64,000 bases of DNA from the NCBI RefSeq assembly GCF_009695865.1, contig NZ_VUNB01000001.1, positions 248,001-312,000 on the forward strand, read 5' to 3'. The notes beneath the pieces are model-generated. The model ran no database searches. It saw only the letters and a list, made by a program, of their open reading frames with translations, and was not told the origin of the DNA. The first letter of the stretch is position 1, and each line of letters starts with the position of its first letter. Source of the stretch: Allobaileyella intestinalis. Lineage in GTDB: Bacteria > Bacillota > Clostridia > Peptostreptococcales > Anaerovoracaceae. This document shows, one piece after another, positions 17,219 through 26,326 of this stretch. The position numbers and the translations under genes are program-made.

Positions 17219-18646
17219 ATGGCAGATAATAATAACCAGGAAAACCAGAACACTATTGACATGAATAAGTTGATCGCTCTCTGCAAGGGAAGAGGATATA
17301 TCTTCCAAGGTTCAGAGATTTACGGCGGTCTTGCCAACACATGGGATTACGGTCCTTTAGGTGTGGAGTTCAAGAACAATATCAAGAAAGCCTGGTGGAA
17401 AAAGTTCATTCAGCAGAGTCCATACAACGTGGGACTTGATGCTGCAATTCTGATGAATCCTGAAACATGGGTAGCCTCCGGACATGTGGGAAACTTCTCT
17501 GATCCGCTGGTTGACTGCAAGGAATGTAAATCCAGATTCAGGGCTGACAAGCTCATCGAGGAGTTCGTGGAGGCAAATGGTCTTGAGCCAGTAGTCTGCG
17601 AGGGAATGAGCAACCAGGAACTTTCCGCTTACATTGATGAGCACAATATTCCGTGCCCTGACTGCGGAAAGCACAACTTCACTCCAATCAGAAGATTCAA
17701 CCTAATGTTTAAGACTTTCCAGGGCGTTACAGAAGATTCTTCAGCAGAAATATATCTGAGGCCTGAGACTGCCCAGGGTATTTTCGTAAACTTCAAGAAT
17801 GTCCAGAGATCCGCAAGGAAAAAAATTCCATTCGGAATAGGTCAGATAGGAAAGTCCTTCAGAAACGAAATTACCCCTGGCAACTTCACCTTCAGGACAA
17901 GAGAGTTTGAGCAGATGGAGCTGGAGTTTTTCTGCAAGCCGGGCACAGATCTTGAGTGGTTCGGATTCTGGAAAGACTATGCAGTTAACTTCCTCAAGTC
18001 TCTTGGAATGAACATGGATAACATCAGAATAAGAGATCATGAAAAGGCAGAACTGGCACATTACGCCAAGGCTGTATCTGATCTGGAATACCGCTTCCCA
18101 TTTGGTTGGGGTGAGCTCTGGGGAATTGCAGATAGAACAGATTATGACCTTAGGAGCCACATGGATCATTCAGGGGCGGATATGTCCTACATGGATCCTG
18201 AAACCAATGAGAAGTATATTCCGTATTGCATTGAGCCATCTCTCGGTGCTGACAGAGTAGCGCTGGCATTCCTGCTGGACGCATACCACGAAGAGACAGT
18301 GACAGATGCAAAGGGCAAGGAGGATACAAGGGTAGTAATGAAACTTCACCCTGCTCTTGCACCATACAAGGTTGCAGTTCTTCCTCTTTCAAACAAGCTG
18401 AAGGAGGAGTCTTTCAAGGTATACGAAGAGATCAGTCAGTATTTCAGCACTGATTACGATACATCCGGATCTATTGGCAAGAGATACAGGAGAGAAGACG
18501 AAATAGGAACTCCTTTTTGCATCTGCGTAGACTTCCAGACACCGGAGGACAACACAGTCACTATTCGTCACAGAGACACGATGGAGCAGGTTCGTCTGCC
18601 TCTTGCTGACGTTAGGGAATATATTGAAGAAAAGCTGATTTTCTAA
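17219..18646 (+). CDS. glyS: Glycyl-tRNA synthetase, single-chain alpha-2 type
   Basis: This class II synthetase charges tRNA-Gly. It has 475 residues from the ATG at 17219; the stretch upstream in frame to 17138 overlaps the GC hairpin and is not credible. Two CX2C pairs (CKECKSRF and CPDCGKH) form the zinc knuckle of the insertion; class II motif 2 is near [11 protein letters not shown], and the C-terminal anticodon-binding domain begins around residue 370. It is the eukaryote/archaea-like homodimer rather than the alpha2-beta2 GlyQ/GlyS pair. A weak AAGGA precedes the start. Confidence 0.93.
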   Translation: MADNNNQENQNTIDMNKLIALCKGRGYIFQGSEIYGGLANTWDYGPLGVEFKNNIKKAWWKKFIQQSPYNVGLDAAILMNPETWVASGHVGNFSDPLVDCKECKSRFRADKLIEEFVEANGLEPVVCEGMSNQELSAYIDEHNIPCPDCGKHNFTPIRRFNLMFKTFQGVTEDSSAEIYLRPETAQGIFVNFKNVQRSARKKIPFGIGQIGKSFRNEITPGNFTFRTREFEQMELEFFCKPGTDLEWFGFWKDYAVNFLKSLGMNMDNIRIRDHEKAELAHYAKAVSDLEYRFPFGWGELWGIADRTDYDLRSHMDHSGADMSYMDPETNEKYIPYCIEPSLGADRVALAFLLDAYHEETVTDAKGKEDTRVVMKLHPALAPYKVAVLPLSNKLKEESFKVYEEISQYFSTDYDTSGSIGKRYRREDEIGTPFCICVDFQTPEDNTVTIRHRDTMEQVRLPLADVREYIEEKLIF

Positions 18647-18662
18647 TCAAGGAGAAGGAAAC

Positions 18663-21284
18663 ATGGAAAAATTTGTTTACTCTTTCAACGAGGGCTCCAA
18701 AGATATGAGAAGCCTTCTGGGCGGCAAAGGTGCCGGCCTTGCGGAAATGACCAAGATCGGTCTTCCCGTTCCATTCGGTTTCACAGTAACTACAGATGCC
18801 TGCAAGTATTACAACGATAATGGCGGACAGCTGAGCGACGGAATGATCCAGGAGATTTATGAGCACCTGGCAGAGCTGGAGCAGGTGTCCGGCAAGAAGT
18901 TCGGAAGCACAGAGAATCCTCTGCTGGTATCAGTAAGATCAGGAGCACCTGTTTCCATGCCTGGCATGATGGACACTATCCTGAACCTGGGACTTAATGA
19001 TGATGCTGTAAAGGGCCTTGCTGCACGTACAGGTAATGAGAGATTTGCTTACGACAGCTACAGAAGATTCATCCAGATGTTCGGCGATGTAGTAATGGAG
19101 ATAAGCAAATCCAAGTTCGATGAAGTGTTCGACGGACAGAAAAAAGCTGTTGGCGCTGAGTTCGATGTTGACCTTACTACTGAAGATCTGAAGAAAATCA
19201 TTGAAGGATACAAGAAGGTAGTAAAGGATGAGCTGGGAAGAGACTTCCCACAGGAGCCAAAGGATCAGCTGATGGAGGCTGTTAAAGCCGTATTCAGATC
19301 CTGGAACAATGACAGAGCGATTCTGTACAGACAGCTGAATGATATTCCTTCTTCTCTTGGAACAGCTGTAAACGTTCAGCTGATGGTATTCGGAAACATG
19401 GGCGAGACTTCTGGTACAGGTGTAGCTTTCACAAGAAGCCCTGTTAACGGAGAGAACAGAATCTTCGGTGAGTTCCTGGTTAACGCTCAGGGCGAGGATG
19501 TTGTTGCAGGAATCAGAACTCCTCAGCCTATTAACCAGATGAAGGAAGCTTTCCCAGAGGTTTATGCAAAGTTTGAGGACATTGCAAGAATTCTGGAAAA
19601 CCATTATCTCGACATGCAGGACATGGAGTTCACCGTTGAGGATAACAAGCTGTTCATGCTTCAGACAAGAACAGGAAAGAGAACAGCAGCTGCAGCTGTA
19701 AAGATTGCAGTAGATATGGTAAACGAAGGCGTTATCGACAAAGAGACCGCCATCATGAGGATTGAGCCAGACCAGATCAATCAGCTGCTTCACCCGGCAT
19801 TTGATGAAGAAGAGCTGAAGAAGTTTGAGCCTGTAGCTAAGGGCCTTGCGGCTTCCCCTGGAGCAGCAGAAGGTGAGATCAGATTCAATGCAGATGATGC
19901 TGAAGCAGCTGCTCAGGAAGGAAAGAAAGTAATCCTGGTAAGAGAAGAGACTTCACCGGAAGACCTTGCAGGAATGGTTGCTGCACAGGGTATTCTCACT
20001 GCCAGAGGCGGAATGACATCCCATGCCGCAGTTGTTGCCAGAGGAATGGGCAAGTGCTGTGTTACAGGATGTAACGCCATCACTGTAAATGCAGCTGAGA
20101 AGACAATGGAGATTGCCGGAGTAAAGTATGGAGAAGGTGAGAACATTTCCATCAACGGATCTGACGGAAGCGTTTACATCGGATCCATCAAGACAGTAGC
20201 TCCAGAGCTTTCAGGTGATTTCGGCACCATCATGAAATGGGCTGATGAGATCAGAACACTGGGAGTAAGAACTAACGCAGATAATCCAAGAGATGCAAAG
20301 CAGGCTGCAGAGTTCGGAGCCGAGGGAATCGGCCTCTGCAGAACAGAGCACATGTTCTTCGAAGAAGAGAGAATTCCTAAGATCAGAAGAATGATCCTTG
20401 CTGATACTGAGGAAGAAAGAAGAGAAGCACTTGCTGGTCTGCTGCCATATCAGAAGGCTGACTTCAAGGGACTCTACAAGGTAATGGGTGAGAAACCAGT
20501 AACAATCAGACTGCTGGATCCACCTCTCCATGAGTTCCTGCCTCACACAGAAGCAGAGATGAGACAGCTTTCAGAGCAGTTCAACATTCCTTATGAGAGG
20601 ATTGTAAACAAGACTATCGAGCTTCACGAGTTCAACCCGATGCTTGGTCACAGAGGATGCAGACTGGCAGTTACATATCCTGAAATTGCTGAGATGCAGA
20701 CAGAGGCCATTATCGGCGCTGCACTGGAAGTAAAGAAGGAAACAGGATACAACATCAAGCCTGAGATCATGGTTCCGCTGGTTGGAATTGCTAACGAGCT
20801 GAAGTGTGTTAAGAAGGTTATTGATGAAACTGCCGAGAAGTGCTTCCAGGAAGCAGGAGAGAGACTTGAGTACCTGGTTGGTACCATGATCGAGATTCCT
20901 AGAGCAACACTTATTGCTGATGAAATCGCTGAAGATGCACAGTTCTTCTCATTCGGAACAAACGATCTGACTCAGATGGGATTCGGATTCTCCAGAGACG
21001 ATACTGGAAAGATCATTAAGGAGTACATCGCAAAAGGTGTTCTTGAGAATGACCCTTTCCAGAGCTTCGATCAGCACGGACTGGGCAAGCTGGTAAAGAT
21101 GGCTGTAGAGGGTGGAAAGAAGACACGTCCTGACATTCACCTGGGAATCTGCGGAGAGCACGGCGGAGATCCTGCAACTATTGATTTCTGCCACAGAACA
21201 GGACTTAACTACGTATCCTGCTCACCATTCAGAGTTCCAATCGCAAGACTTGCTGCTGCACAGGCTGCTGTCAGAAACAAGTAG
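18663..21284 (+). CDS. ppdK: Pyruvate, phosphate dikinase
   Basis: This enzyme interconverts pyruvate + ATP + phosphate and PEP + AMP + PPi. It has 873 residues, the standard length. The N-terminal ATP-grasp domain starts with LLGGKGAGLAEM; the phosphohistidine is in GGMTSHAAVVARGMG near residue 450; the C-terminal PEP/pyruvate barrel ends with the catalytic cysteine in GICGEHGGDP. AAGGAGAAGG precedes the ATG. In anaerobes it can run toward pyruvate in PPi-linked glycolysis. It lies 16 nt after glyS and ends in a strong terminator. Confidence 0.96.
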   Translation: MEKFVYSFNEGSKDMRSLLGGKGAGLAEMTKIGLPVPFGFTVTTDACKYYNDNGGQLSDGMIQEIYEHLAELEQVSGKKFGSTENPLLVSVRSGAPVSMPGMMDTILNLGLNDDAVKGLAARTGNERFAYDSYRRFIQMFGDVVMEISKSKFDEVFDGQKKAVGAEFDVDLTTEDLKKIIEGYKKVVKDELGRDFPQEPKDQLMEAVKAVFRSWNNDRAILYRQLNDIPSSLGTAVNVQLMVFGNMGETSGTGVAFTRSPVNGENRIFGEFLVNAQGEDVVAGIRTPQPINQMKEAFPEVYAKFEDIARILENHYLDMQDMEFTVEDNKLFMLQTRTGKRTAAAAVKIAVDMVNEGVIDKETAIMRIEPDQINQLLHPAFDEEELKKFEPVAKGLAASPGAAEGEIRFNADDAEAAAQEGKKVILVREETSPEDLAGMVAAQGILTARGGMTSHAAVVARGMGKCCVTGCNAITVNAAEKTMEIAGVKYGEGENISINGSDGSVYIGSIKTVAPELSGDFGTIMKWADEIRTLGVRTNADNPRDAKQAAEFGAEGIGLCRTEHMFFEEERIPKIRRMILADTEEERREALAGLLPYQKADFKGLYKVMGEKPVTIRLLDPPLHEFLPHTEAEMRQLSEQFNIPYERIVNKTIELHEFNPMLGHRGCRLAVTYPEIAEMQTEAIIGAALEVKKETGYNIKPEIMVPLVGIANELKCVKKVIDETAEKCFQEAGERLEYLVGTMIEIPRATLIADEIAEDAQFFSFGTNDLTQMGFGFSRDDTGKIIKEYIAKGVLENDPFQSFDQHGLGKLVKMAVEGGKKTRPDIHLGICGEHGGDPATIDFCHRTGLNYVSCSPFRVPIARLAAAQAAVRNK

Positions 21285-21347
21285 TCTTACGAACAACGGG
21301 GAATTAAGAACCGGAAGCGGCCGCATACCCTGGAAAATAATGACTTT

Positions 21348-21382
21348 AACAGGAGATCCTACAGGATCTCCTGTTATTTTTT
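21348..21382 (+). terminator. Intrinsic terminator after ppdK
   Basis: AACAGGAGATCC (21348-21359) pairs with GGATCTCCTGTT (21364-21375), a perfect 12-bp stem with a 4-nt loop, then ATTTTTT. Confidence 0.92.
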
Positions 21383-21393
21383 ACAAAAAATAA

Positions 21394-21405
21394 ATTGTAT
21401 ACAAT
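21394..21405. promoter_or_regulatory. Perfect 12-bp palindrome in the ppdK-yitT gap
   Basis: ATTGTATACAAT is its own reverse complement. It lies 100 bp upstream of the YitT-type gene and just before a TATACT (21414-21419). Another candidate -10 is TAGAAT at 21445-21450 with an extended TG. It may be an operator, but AT-rich palindromes also arise by chance. Confidence 0.3.
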
Positions 21406-21494
21406 AATGCGAGTATACTTTGGTTATGCATTGTTGTGATGTGTTAGAATCTATTGCTGAAAGCTGATTCATGTGAATTGAACAGGAAATAACA

Positions 21495-22388
21495 ATGGGT
21501 CGATTATACAAATTCGAAGAAGAGTTCAAGACTCTTGCCAACCTTATCTGGATCATTGCAGGAAATATTATTTATGCTATAAGCATCAATATTCTCATTA
21601 CCCCGATGAACCTGTATAACGGAGGGTTTCTCGGCACGGCGCAGCTTTTCAGATATGGACTTGCAAATGGACTGGGAATCAATCTCCCGGCAAACTTCGA
21701 CATCACGGGAATAATCTATTTTCTGATGAACTGCCCGCTTTTTTACTATGCTTACAAGAGCGTTGGAATCAAATTTTCTTTAAAGTCACTTCTTTCCATA
21801 GGAATTTCCTCCCTGTGCCTGACAATAGTCCCTGTACCTGTAAAACCAGTGTTTGATGACTATCTGTCTGCTTGCGTTATTGCCGGTGTTATCGGCGGAG
21901 TAGGTTCGGGAATGATTCTCAGGGGAGGCAGCTCTACCGGAGGCACGGACATCATAGGCGTCTGCATGGCCAAGACCCACCCAAATCTCAGTGTGGGCAC
22001 CGTCAACATACTGTTCAATGCCTTCGTTTATCTCACCTGTCTGTTCCTTTTTAACGTCCAGATAGCAATATATTCATTTATATACACTACCATCCGGTCA
22101 ACCTTTATGGACAGGATGCATACACAGAACATTAACGCCAAGGCAATTATAGTTACCAAGAAAAATGGCATTGCGGAGTCAATAAACAAAGAGATGGGCC
22201 GCGGTGTCACTGAATGGACGGGAACAGGAAGCTTTACCGGCGATGATATTCAGATTCTCATGGTTGCGGTAACCAAGTATGAGATTCCACATCTGAAAGA
22301 AATCGTTGAGAATATCGATCCCCATGCTTTCATGACTGTAGACGAAGGTGAGACTGTAGTAGGAAACTTCAAGAAGCACCTGGCCTGA
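21495..22388 (+). CDS. YitT family membrane protein (DUF161 + DUF2179)
   Basis: This integral membrane protein of 297 residues has about five hydrophobic segments in residues 10-200 and a soluble C-terminal DUF2179 domain (about 205-290, TKKNGIAESINKEMGRGVTEW). A glycine-rich loop (RGGSSTGGTDIIG) is conserved in the family. Function is unknown across the family; transport is only guessed. The ATG follows AACAGGAAATAAC. The next gene, an S66 peptidase, starts 42 nt later and is probably co-transcribed. Confidence 0.87.
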   Translation: MGRLYKFEEEFKTLANLIWIIAGNIIYAISINILITPMNLYNGGFLGTAQLFRYGLANGLGINLPANFDITGIIYFLMNCPLFYYAYKSVGIKFSLKSLLSIGISSLCLTIVPVPVKPVFDDYLSACVIAGVIGGVGSGMILRGGSSTGGTDIIGVCMAKTHPNLSVGTVNILFNAFVYLTCLFLFNVQIAIYSFIYTTIRSTFMDRMHTQNINAKAIIVTKKNGIAESINKEMGRGVTEWTGTGSFTGDDIQILMVAVTKYEIPHLKEIVENIDPHAFMTVDEGETVVGNFKKHLA

Positions 22389-22429
22389 CCTTAGGGCGCC
22401 AGGATGATACAACTGATAAGGAGAAACAG

Positions 22430-23485
22430 ATGATTTACCCGGATTTTCCTGGTGAAGGTGACACCATAGGAATATGCGCACCAAGCGCCGGAGTTGGCAG
22501 AAAACTGGAATCTTTTGACAGATCCATTTCTTTTCTCAGGAAAAAAGGTTTTCACATCATTGAGACTAACAGCGTCAGACAGGATGATATCCGCTCAGCC
22601 AGAGCTCATGTAAGAGGAAGTGAGTTTAATCAGCTCGTTGCTGACAAAAGCGTTAAGGCTGTGATTTCAGCTTCAGGGGGAGAATACAATAATGAGATGC
22701 TGCCGTATATAGATGAGAAGCTTTTAGCTGAAAACCCAAAGTGGATAACAGGAGCCAGCGATCCTACAAATATTCTTTATTACGTTACCACAAAACTTGA
22801 TATTGCCACCATGTATGGGTTTAATGCAGGAACCTTTGACTGGGAACCAGTTCATCCCTTTCAGGAAAACGCAGTGAGGATTCTGAAGGGGGAACTCATA
22901 AAACAAAATTCATTTGAGATGTATCAGGGCTCAAGATCCTTTGATTCGGATGAAGTTATACTGGATTCTCCGGTCAGATGGAGGTTGCTGAGACCGGGAA
23001 AAAATAGCCTGTCAATGGCTGGAAAAACTGTTATACCGGCAGGTTCAGATCTTCTCACCGAATCAGATGAAGAGTTTTCTGTAACAGGCAGACTGATTGG
23101 CGGATGCAGTGACTGTATTTTAAATCTGATAGGAACGCCTTTCGATGGAACAAAAGAATTTCTCGAGAGATACCGGGATGAGCAGATTATCTGGTACCTG
23201 GATGATTTCGCAATGGACGGGCCATCACTGCTAAGGTTCCTTACACAAATGGAGTACTGCGGATATCTGAGGAATGCTGCAGCAATAATAATCGGAAGAG
23301 TAATGTTCCCGGGCATGTCCTCTGATGATGATTACCTGATGGAGCTCAGTCAGCACCTGTCAGTACCTGTGGTTTTCAACGCAGATCTGGGACACGTGAA
23401 ACCTTGCTTCACAATGATCAATGGAGCACATGCCACCGTTACAGTGGAGGATGGAAGAGGAAGTCTGGAGATGGTTCTGGACTAG
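22430..23485 (+). CDS. S66 family peptidase (LD-carboxypeptidase / MccF-like)
   Basis: This serine peptidase fold includes muropeptide LD-carboxypeptidases and microcin C immunity peptidases. It has 351 residues. The start TIGICAPSAGVG is the family's N-terminal signature; the nucleophile serine is likely in GASDPTN; the later Glu/His part includes GRLIGGCSDCIL and ADLGHVKPCF. In LdcA the serine motif is usually G-x-SD-x-T, which matches. Whether it acts on cell wall or on a toxin cannot be told. A two-way terminator separates it from the PHP gene. Confidence 0.85.
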   Translation: MIYPDFPGEGDTIGICAPSAGVGRKLESFDRSISFLRKKGFHIIETNSVRQDDIRSARAHVRGSEFNQLVADKSVKAVISASGGEYNNEMLPYIDEKLLAENPKWITGASDPTNILYYVTTKLDIATMYGFNAGTFDWEPVHPFQENAVRILKGELIKQNSFEMYQGSRSFDSDEVILDSPVRWRLLRPGKNSLSMAGKTVIPAGSDLLTESDEEFSVTGRLIGGCSDCILNLIGTPFDGTKEFLERYRDEQIIWYLDDFAMDGPSLLRFLTQMEYCGYLRNAAAIIIGRVMFPGMSSDDDYLMELSQHLSVPVVFNADLGHVKPCFTMINGAHATVTVEDGRGSLEMVLD

Positions 23486-23496
23486 ATCTGCAAAAT

Positions 23497-23525
23497 AAAC
23501 GGCAGATAAGGTGATTCTGCCGTTT
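23497..23525. terminator. Two-way terminator between S66 peptidase (+) and PHP gene (-)
   Basis: AAACGGCAGA (23497-23506) and TCTGCCGTTT (23516-23525), a perfect 10-bp stem with A and T on the flanks. Confidence 0.75.
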
Positions 23526-23553
23526 GTACCGAAATTATTCGAAATTAATATTA

Positions 23554-24276
23554 TTACTGAATGCAACAGCTGAGGGCGTCTACAATGCTTTCAGCTGTAT
23601 TTTCTTCTGCGTGGAGAACGTGAACCGGATTCTGAATGTCCTTAAGATAGTGGGCATCGGAACTGGTCAGGATGTGACATTTCTGCAGATATGGATAGTT
23701 TTCGGTCAGTTCTGGAATCTTGTCCGTCGTCTGTATCTCAACTGCAGTAAAATCAGGATTCTCAGGAAGCATTCCAAGGTTGCTGAGCAGACTTGTAGTA
23801 GCTTTGTTTATGTGGGCTGGAACCATCAGTCCATCATAATCATTGAGTATGCGCTGCACGTAGTCAAATGAAATATTGCTGGCTACTGTGAGCAGCTGAT
23901 CTTCTTCTCTGATTACATTGTCGTCAGAATCCACTACAAGCTGGTGGCCGAAGAATTCCGGTTTGTTCTGAATGGCTGGAGTGTTTTCGGAAACGTAGCG
24001 GCTGAAGGCCATTGCTTTTTCCAATTCCTTAAAGTAGCAGAGGACATGAACTTCCTCAGAAGTGGTAAGTTCCATTCCGGGAATTACGGTAACACCGTAT
24101 GCCTCTCCCAGCTCCATAGCCGCAGAAACATTAAGGCAGCTGTTGTGGTCAGTGATTGCAATTGCGTCAAGACCAGCTACAATTGCCATTCCTACAATGT
24201 TGGCAGGTGTGCTGTCATCGCTTCCGCATGGTGACAGACATGAGTGAATATGAAGGTCATAGGTAATTCTTTTCAT
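23554..24276 (-). CDS. PHP domain metal-dependent phosphoesterase
   Basis: This protein of 240 residues has the PHP fold. The first metal motif DLHIHSCLSPCG and the second AITDHNSC are clear; later His residues lie in EVHVLCYF and SSDAHYLKD. The family hydrolyses phosphate esters, including nucleotide monophosphates and pAp-like substrates. Its ATG overlaps the stop of the DRTGG gene (ATGA), so the two are co-translated. It ends the - strand group that runs from the hydrogenase promoter region. The substrate is unknown; a link to hydrogenase control is inferred from position only. Confidence 0.88.
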   Translation of the reverse strand: MKRITYDLHIHSCLSPCGSDDSTPANIVGMAIVAGLDAIAITDHNSCLNVSAAMELGEAYGVTVIPGMELTTSEEVHVLCYFKELEKAMAFSRYVSENTPAIQNKPEFFGHQLVVDSDDNVIREEDQLLTVASNISFDYVQRILNDYDGLMVPAHINKATTSLLSNLGMLPENPDFTAVEIQTTDKIPELTENYPYLQKCHILTSSDAHYLKDIQNPVHVLHAEENTAESIVDALSCCIQ

Positions 24277-24602
24277 AGAGATTCATGTATCCAGAGAGCA
24301 GTTTTGAAAATACTGTCGTGGCTTCTGAGCACGGTAATACCTGTTGCCATTGCTTTTTCTGTAAATTCTGGTGTAACCTGAGTATCCAGGGCCAGGACTA
24401 CGCAGGCTGCGTCGGTAAGAGAGGCGACGGCAAGGGTGTTAATATTTGACATCACTGTCACCCAGGCACAGCCGGAAGGAAGGTTTCCCATTGCAACGCT
24501 CAGCAGATCGCAGCATTCCACAGAAGTAACTTCTTCGTCAATATTGCTGCCTTCGTTGATTATCTCAAAATCAAGCTTCTCAATAAGTCCATGAACATTC
24601 AT
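24273..24602 (-). CDS. DRTGG domain protein (first)
   Basis: This small protein of 109 residues resembles the DRTGG domain, named for part of HPr kinase and phosphotransacetylase N-termini and often a ligand-sensing module. Seen pattern: a start like MNVHGLIEKLDFEIINEG and a hydrophobic core ACVVLALDTQVTPEF. I set the start at 24602, where GGGAGG (24609-24614) is 6 nt away; an ATG at 24608 touches the site. A related protein lies at 25203-25556. The ligand is unknown. Confidence 0.75.
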   Translation of the reverse strand: MNVHGLIEKLDFEIINEGSNIDEEVTSVECCDLLSVAMGNLPSGCAWVTVMSNINTLAVASLTDAACVVLALDTQVTPEFTEKAMATGITVLRSHDSIFKTALWIHESL

Positions 24603-24657
24603 GTACATCCTCCCGAAGATCAGGCTTCATTGTATTTTCATCAATACACCTTCTGAT

Positions 24658-24663
24658 ATTATA
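24658..24663 (-). promoter_or_regulatory. Candidate -10 for the DRTGG-PHP pair
   Basis: On the - strand TATAAT lies 56 bp upstream of the DRTGG start. No good -35 at 17 bp (GTGCAA). Together with the terminator at 24691-24722 it suggests that this pair can be transcribed apart from the two genes behind it. Confidence 0.4.
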
Positions 24664-24690
24664 TTAGCTTTAGGAGGATTTTGCACACAC

Positions 24691-24722
24691 AAAAACGGGC
24701 TTTCACAATAATTGAAGGCCCG
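24691..24722 (-). terminator. Intrinsic terminator for the ATPase/DRTGG pair
   Basis: On the - strand CGGGCCTTCA pairs with TGAAAGCCCG (one G-U pair), followed by TTTTT. It lies after the ATPase gene and before the DRTGG-PHP pair. Confidence 0.75.
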
Positions 24723-24775
24723 CCGCAATACTTATTTCATTTCCACTGAATCTCTTTCAACTGTTTATCAGGTCT

Positions 24776-25210
24776 TTACTCGATGTTAATCCGCATCTTT
24801 ACAGTGGTTCCGACACCAACTTCACTTTCAATGTTCATTTCATCAGAATTGTTCTTCATGTTCGGAAGTCCCATTCCGGCACCGAAGCCCAGAGCCTGAA
24901 TCTGAGCAGGGGCAGTGCTGTAACCCATCTGCATTGCCAGAGGTATATCGGGAATTCCAGGACCTTTGTCAACCAGAATAAGATCCACATGGTCAGAGCA
25001 GATATACGCATCTATGACGCCGCCCTCTGCATGGATGACCATATTAATCTCACCCTCATACATAGCTATTGACACCCTGCGGATACTGTCTCTGCTGACA
25101 CCAAGGTCCTTGAGCTTCTTCTTGAAGCTGCTGCTGGCTTCCCCGGCCCGGGTGAAATCATCTCCCGATACCTGATATGTGAGATGTATACATTGATCGT
25201 GATTACACAT
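24776..25210 (-). CDS. RsbW-like ATP-binding protein (HATPase)
   Basis: This GHKL-type ATPase domain of 144 residues has no other domain, like anti-sigma factor kinases. Motifs: N-box region RVSIAMYEGEINMVIHA, G1 box VDKGPGIPD, G2 region LGFGAGMGLPNMK. The ATG at 25210 overlaps the DRTGG gene's end by 8 nt. No sigma factor or anti-sigma antagonist lies nearby, so the partner is not visible. Such ATPases recur beside [FeFe] hydrogenase genes in Clostridia; their role there is inferred to be regulatory. Confidence 0.83.
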   Translation of the reverse strand: MCNHDQCIHLTYQVSGDDFTRAGEASSSFKKKLKDLGVSRDSIRRVSIAMYEGEINMVIHAEGGVIDAYICSDHVDLILVDKGPGIPDIPLAMQMGYSTAPAQIQALGFGAGMGLPNMKNNSDEMNIESEVGVGTTVKMRINIE

Positions 25211-25556
25211 CCTGACTCGTTCCTTCCAGTCCGTTTGAAAAGAGGAGACCACAGGTAACATACATAGAATATGGAGACTGCAGTATGGTTATGCCCAGAG
25301 AATTGGCAAGAGCAATTATTTCAGGTTCTGGTTTGTTCTTTCCAATGAAAATTACACAGGTGATACCCATGAGATCGGCTGTTCTCAAAACCTGTGGATT
25401 ATAGAGAGCTGTGATGAGTATGGATTTGTCATTGGCATATGCCAGAACGTGACTCATCATATCCGATGAAAATGCACTGTTCAGCTCAACGTCCAGATTT
25501 TTAGTTTTTGTCAGAATGCGACCATCCAGAAGTTGCTGGATTTCCCTCAAAGTCAT
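25203..25556 (-). CDS. DRTGG domain protein (second)
   Basis: This protein has 117 residues and is the first gene of the - strand group divergent from the hydrogenase operon. The start MTLREIQQLLDGRILTKTKN and the core GITCVIFIGKNKPEPEII fit the DRTGG fold. GGGAGG precedes the ATG; that site sits in the loop of a small hairpin (ACAGG / CCTGT), which could limit translation. Its paralogue is at 24273-24602. It may bind a nucleotide or phosphorylated metabolite; this is inference. Confidence 0.78.
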   Translation of the reverse strand: MTLREIQQLLDGRILTKTKNLDVELNSAFSSDMMSHVLAYANDKSILITALYNPQVLRTADLMGITCVIFIGKNKPEPEIIALANSLGITILQSPYSMYVTCGLLFSNGLEGTSQDV

Positions 25557-25725
25557 ACAGGCCTCCCTGTTAATAAATCCAAAAAAAATTATTCCTGCGT
25601 GATTATTTTATCATGGTATGGATCAAAGTTAAAGGTGCAATCAAAGTTGAAATTCTGGGGAGAAAACGTATAAATATTCTTTTAACAATACTGCAATTGC
25701 AAGGAGTAGAAGTCCATTACACCCC

Positions 25726-25786
25726 TCGTTTGACAGGTATTAAACGACCTTCCTGTATTGAAATGCATCGTGCACGACAGTATAAT
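25726..25786 (+). promoter_or_regulatory. Hydrogenase operon promoter with upstream inverted repeat
   Basis: TTGAAA (25758-25763), 17 bp, TATAAT (25781-25786) is a near-consensus promoter. Just upstream lies TCGTTT (25726-25731), 10 bp, AAACGA (25742-25747), a perfect 6-bp inverted repeat. A TTGACA at 25730-25735 could serve a second start. TGCAATTGCA at 25692-25701 is another palindrome. I saw no clear Rex box. The divergent gap is 270 bp. Confidence 0.65.
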
Positions 25787-25826
25787 TATGTACAAAAGTG
25801 ACTATCAGTTAAGGAGGTATGAACCC

Positions 25827-26315
25827 ATGAAAGTTTCAACAGTTCCTTTCAAGGGCACTCGTGAGCAGGAAGTTAAGCTCCAGAAGGTTATCGAAGCCCA
25901 TAAGGATGAGAAGGGCTCGCTTATGCCTATCATGCAGAAGGCCCAGGATATCTACGGTTATCTGCCATATGAAGTCCAGAAGATGATTTCAGATGGCACG
26001 GGAATTCCAATCGAGAAGGTTTATGGCGTCGCTTCTTTCTATGCGCAGTTTACCATGTCACCTAAGGGTGAAAATGAGGTTTCTGTATGCCTTGGTACTG
26101 CCTGCTATGTAAAGGGTGCTGCAGATGTGCTTGATGCTCTGGAAAAAGAGCTGGGCATAAAGGACGGTCAGTGCACAAGTGATGGTAAGTTCTCTTTAGA
26201 TACCTGTCGCTGCGTGGGAGCCTGCGGACTTGCACCTGTTTTCATTGTAAATGGAGACGTTTACGGTAAAGCCACACCAGACAAGGTCCACGACATTATC
26301 GAGAAATATAAATAA
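25827..26315 (+). CDS. hydC: Electron-bifurcating hydrogenase, NuoE-like [2Fe-2S] subunit
   Basis: This subunit of the soluble trimeric hydrogenase has 162 residues and a thioredoxin-like [2Fe-2S] fold like NuoE. Cluster cysteines: CLGTAC (CX4C) and CVGAC (CX3C), preceded by LDTCRC. An N-terminal helical part carries the NuoE pattern IMQKAQDIYGYLP. The ATG at 25827 lies 9 nt after AAGGAGG (25811-25817). It opens the operon for the hydBA pair and most likely relays electrons from the NADH/flavin site of HydB. Confidence 0.92.
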   Translation: MKVSTVPFKGTREQEVKLQKVIEAHKDEKGSLMPIMQKAQDIYGYLPYEVQKMISDGTGIPIEKVYGVASFYAQFTMSPKGENEVSVCLGTACYVKGAADVLDALEKELGIKDGQCTSDGKFSLDTCRCVGACGLAPVFIVNGDVYGKATPDKVHDIIEKYK

Positions 26316-26326
26316 GGATTTCTGGT

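Noticed and set aside
18939-19793. Open frame of 284 codons on the - strand inside ppdK
   Set aside because: It lies fully within a complete, highly conserved + strand gene, has no ribosome site or recognisable motif, and results from codon bias.
25557-25826. Rex (redox) operator before the hydrogenase operon
   Set aside because: No TTGTTAA-N4-TTAACAA-like sequence was found in the gap.
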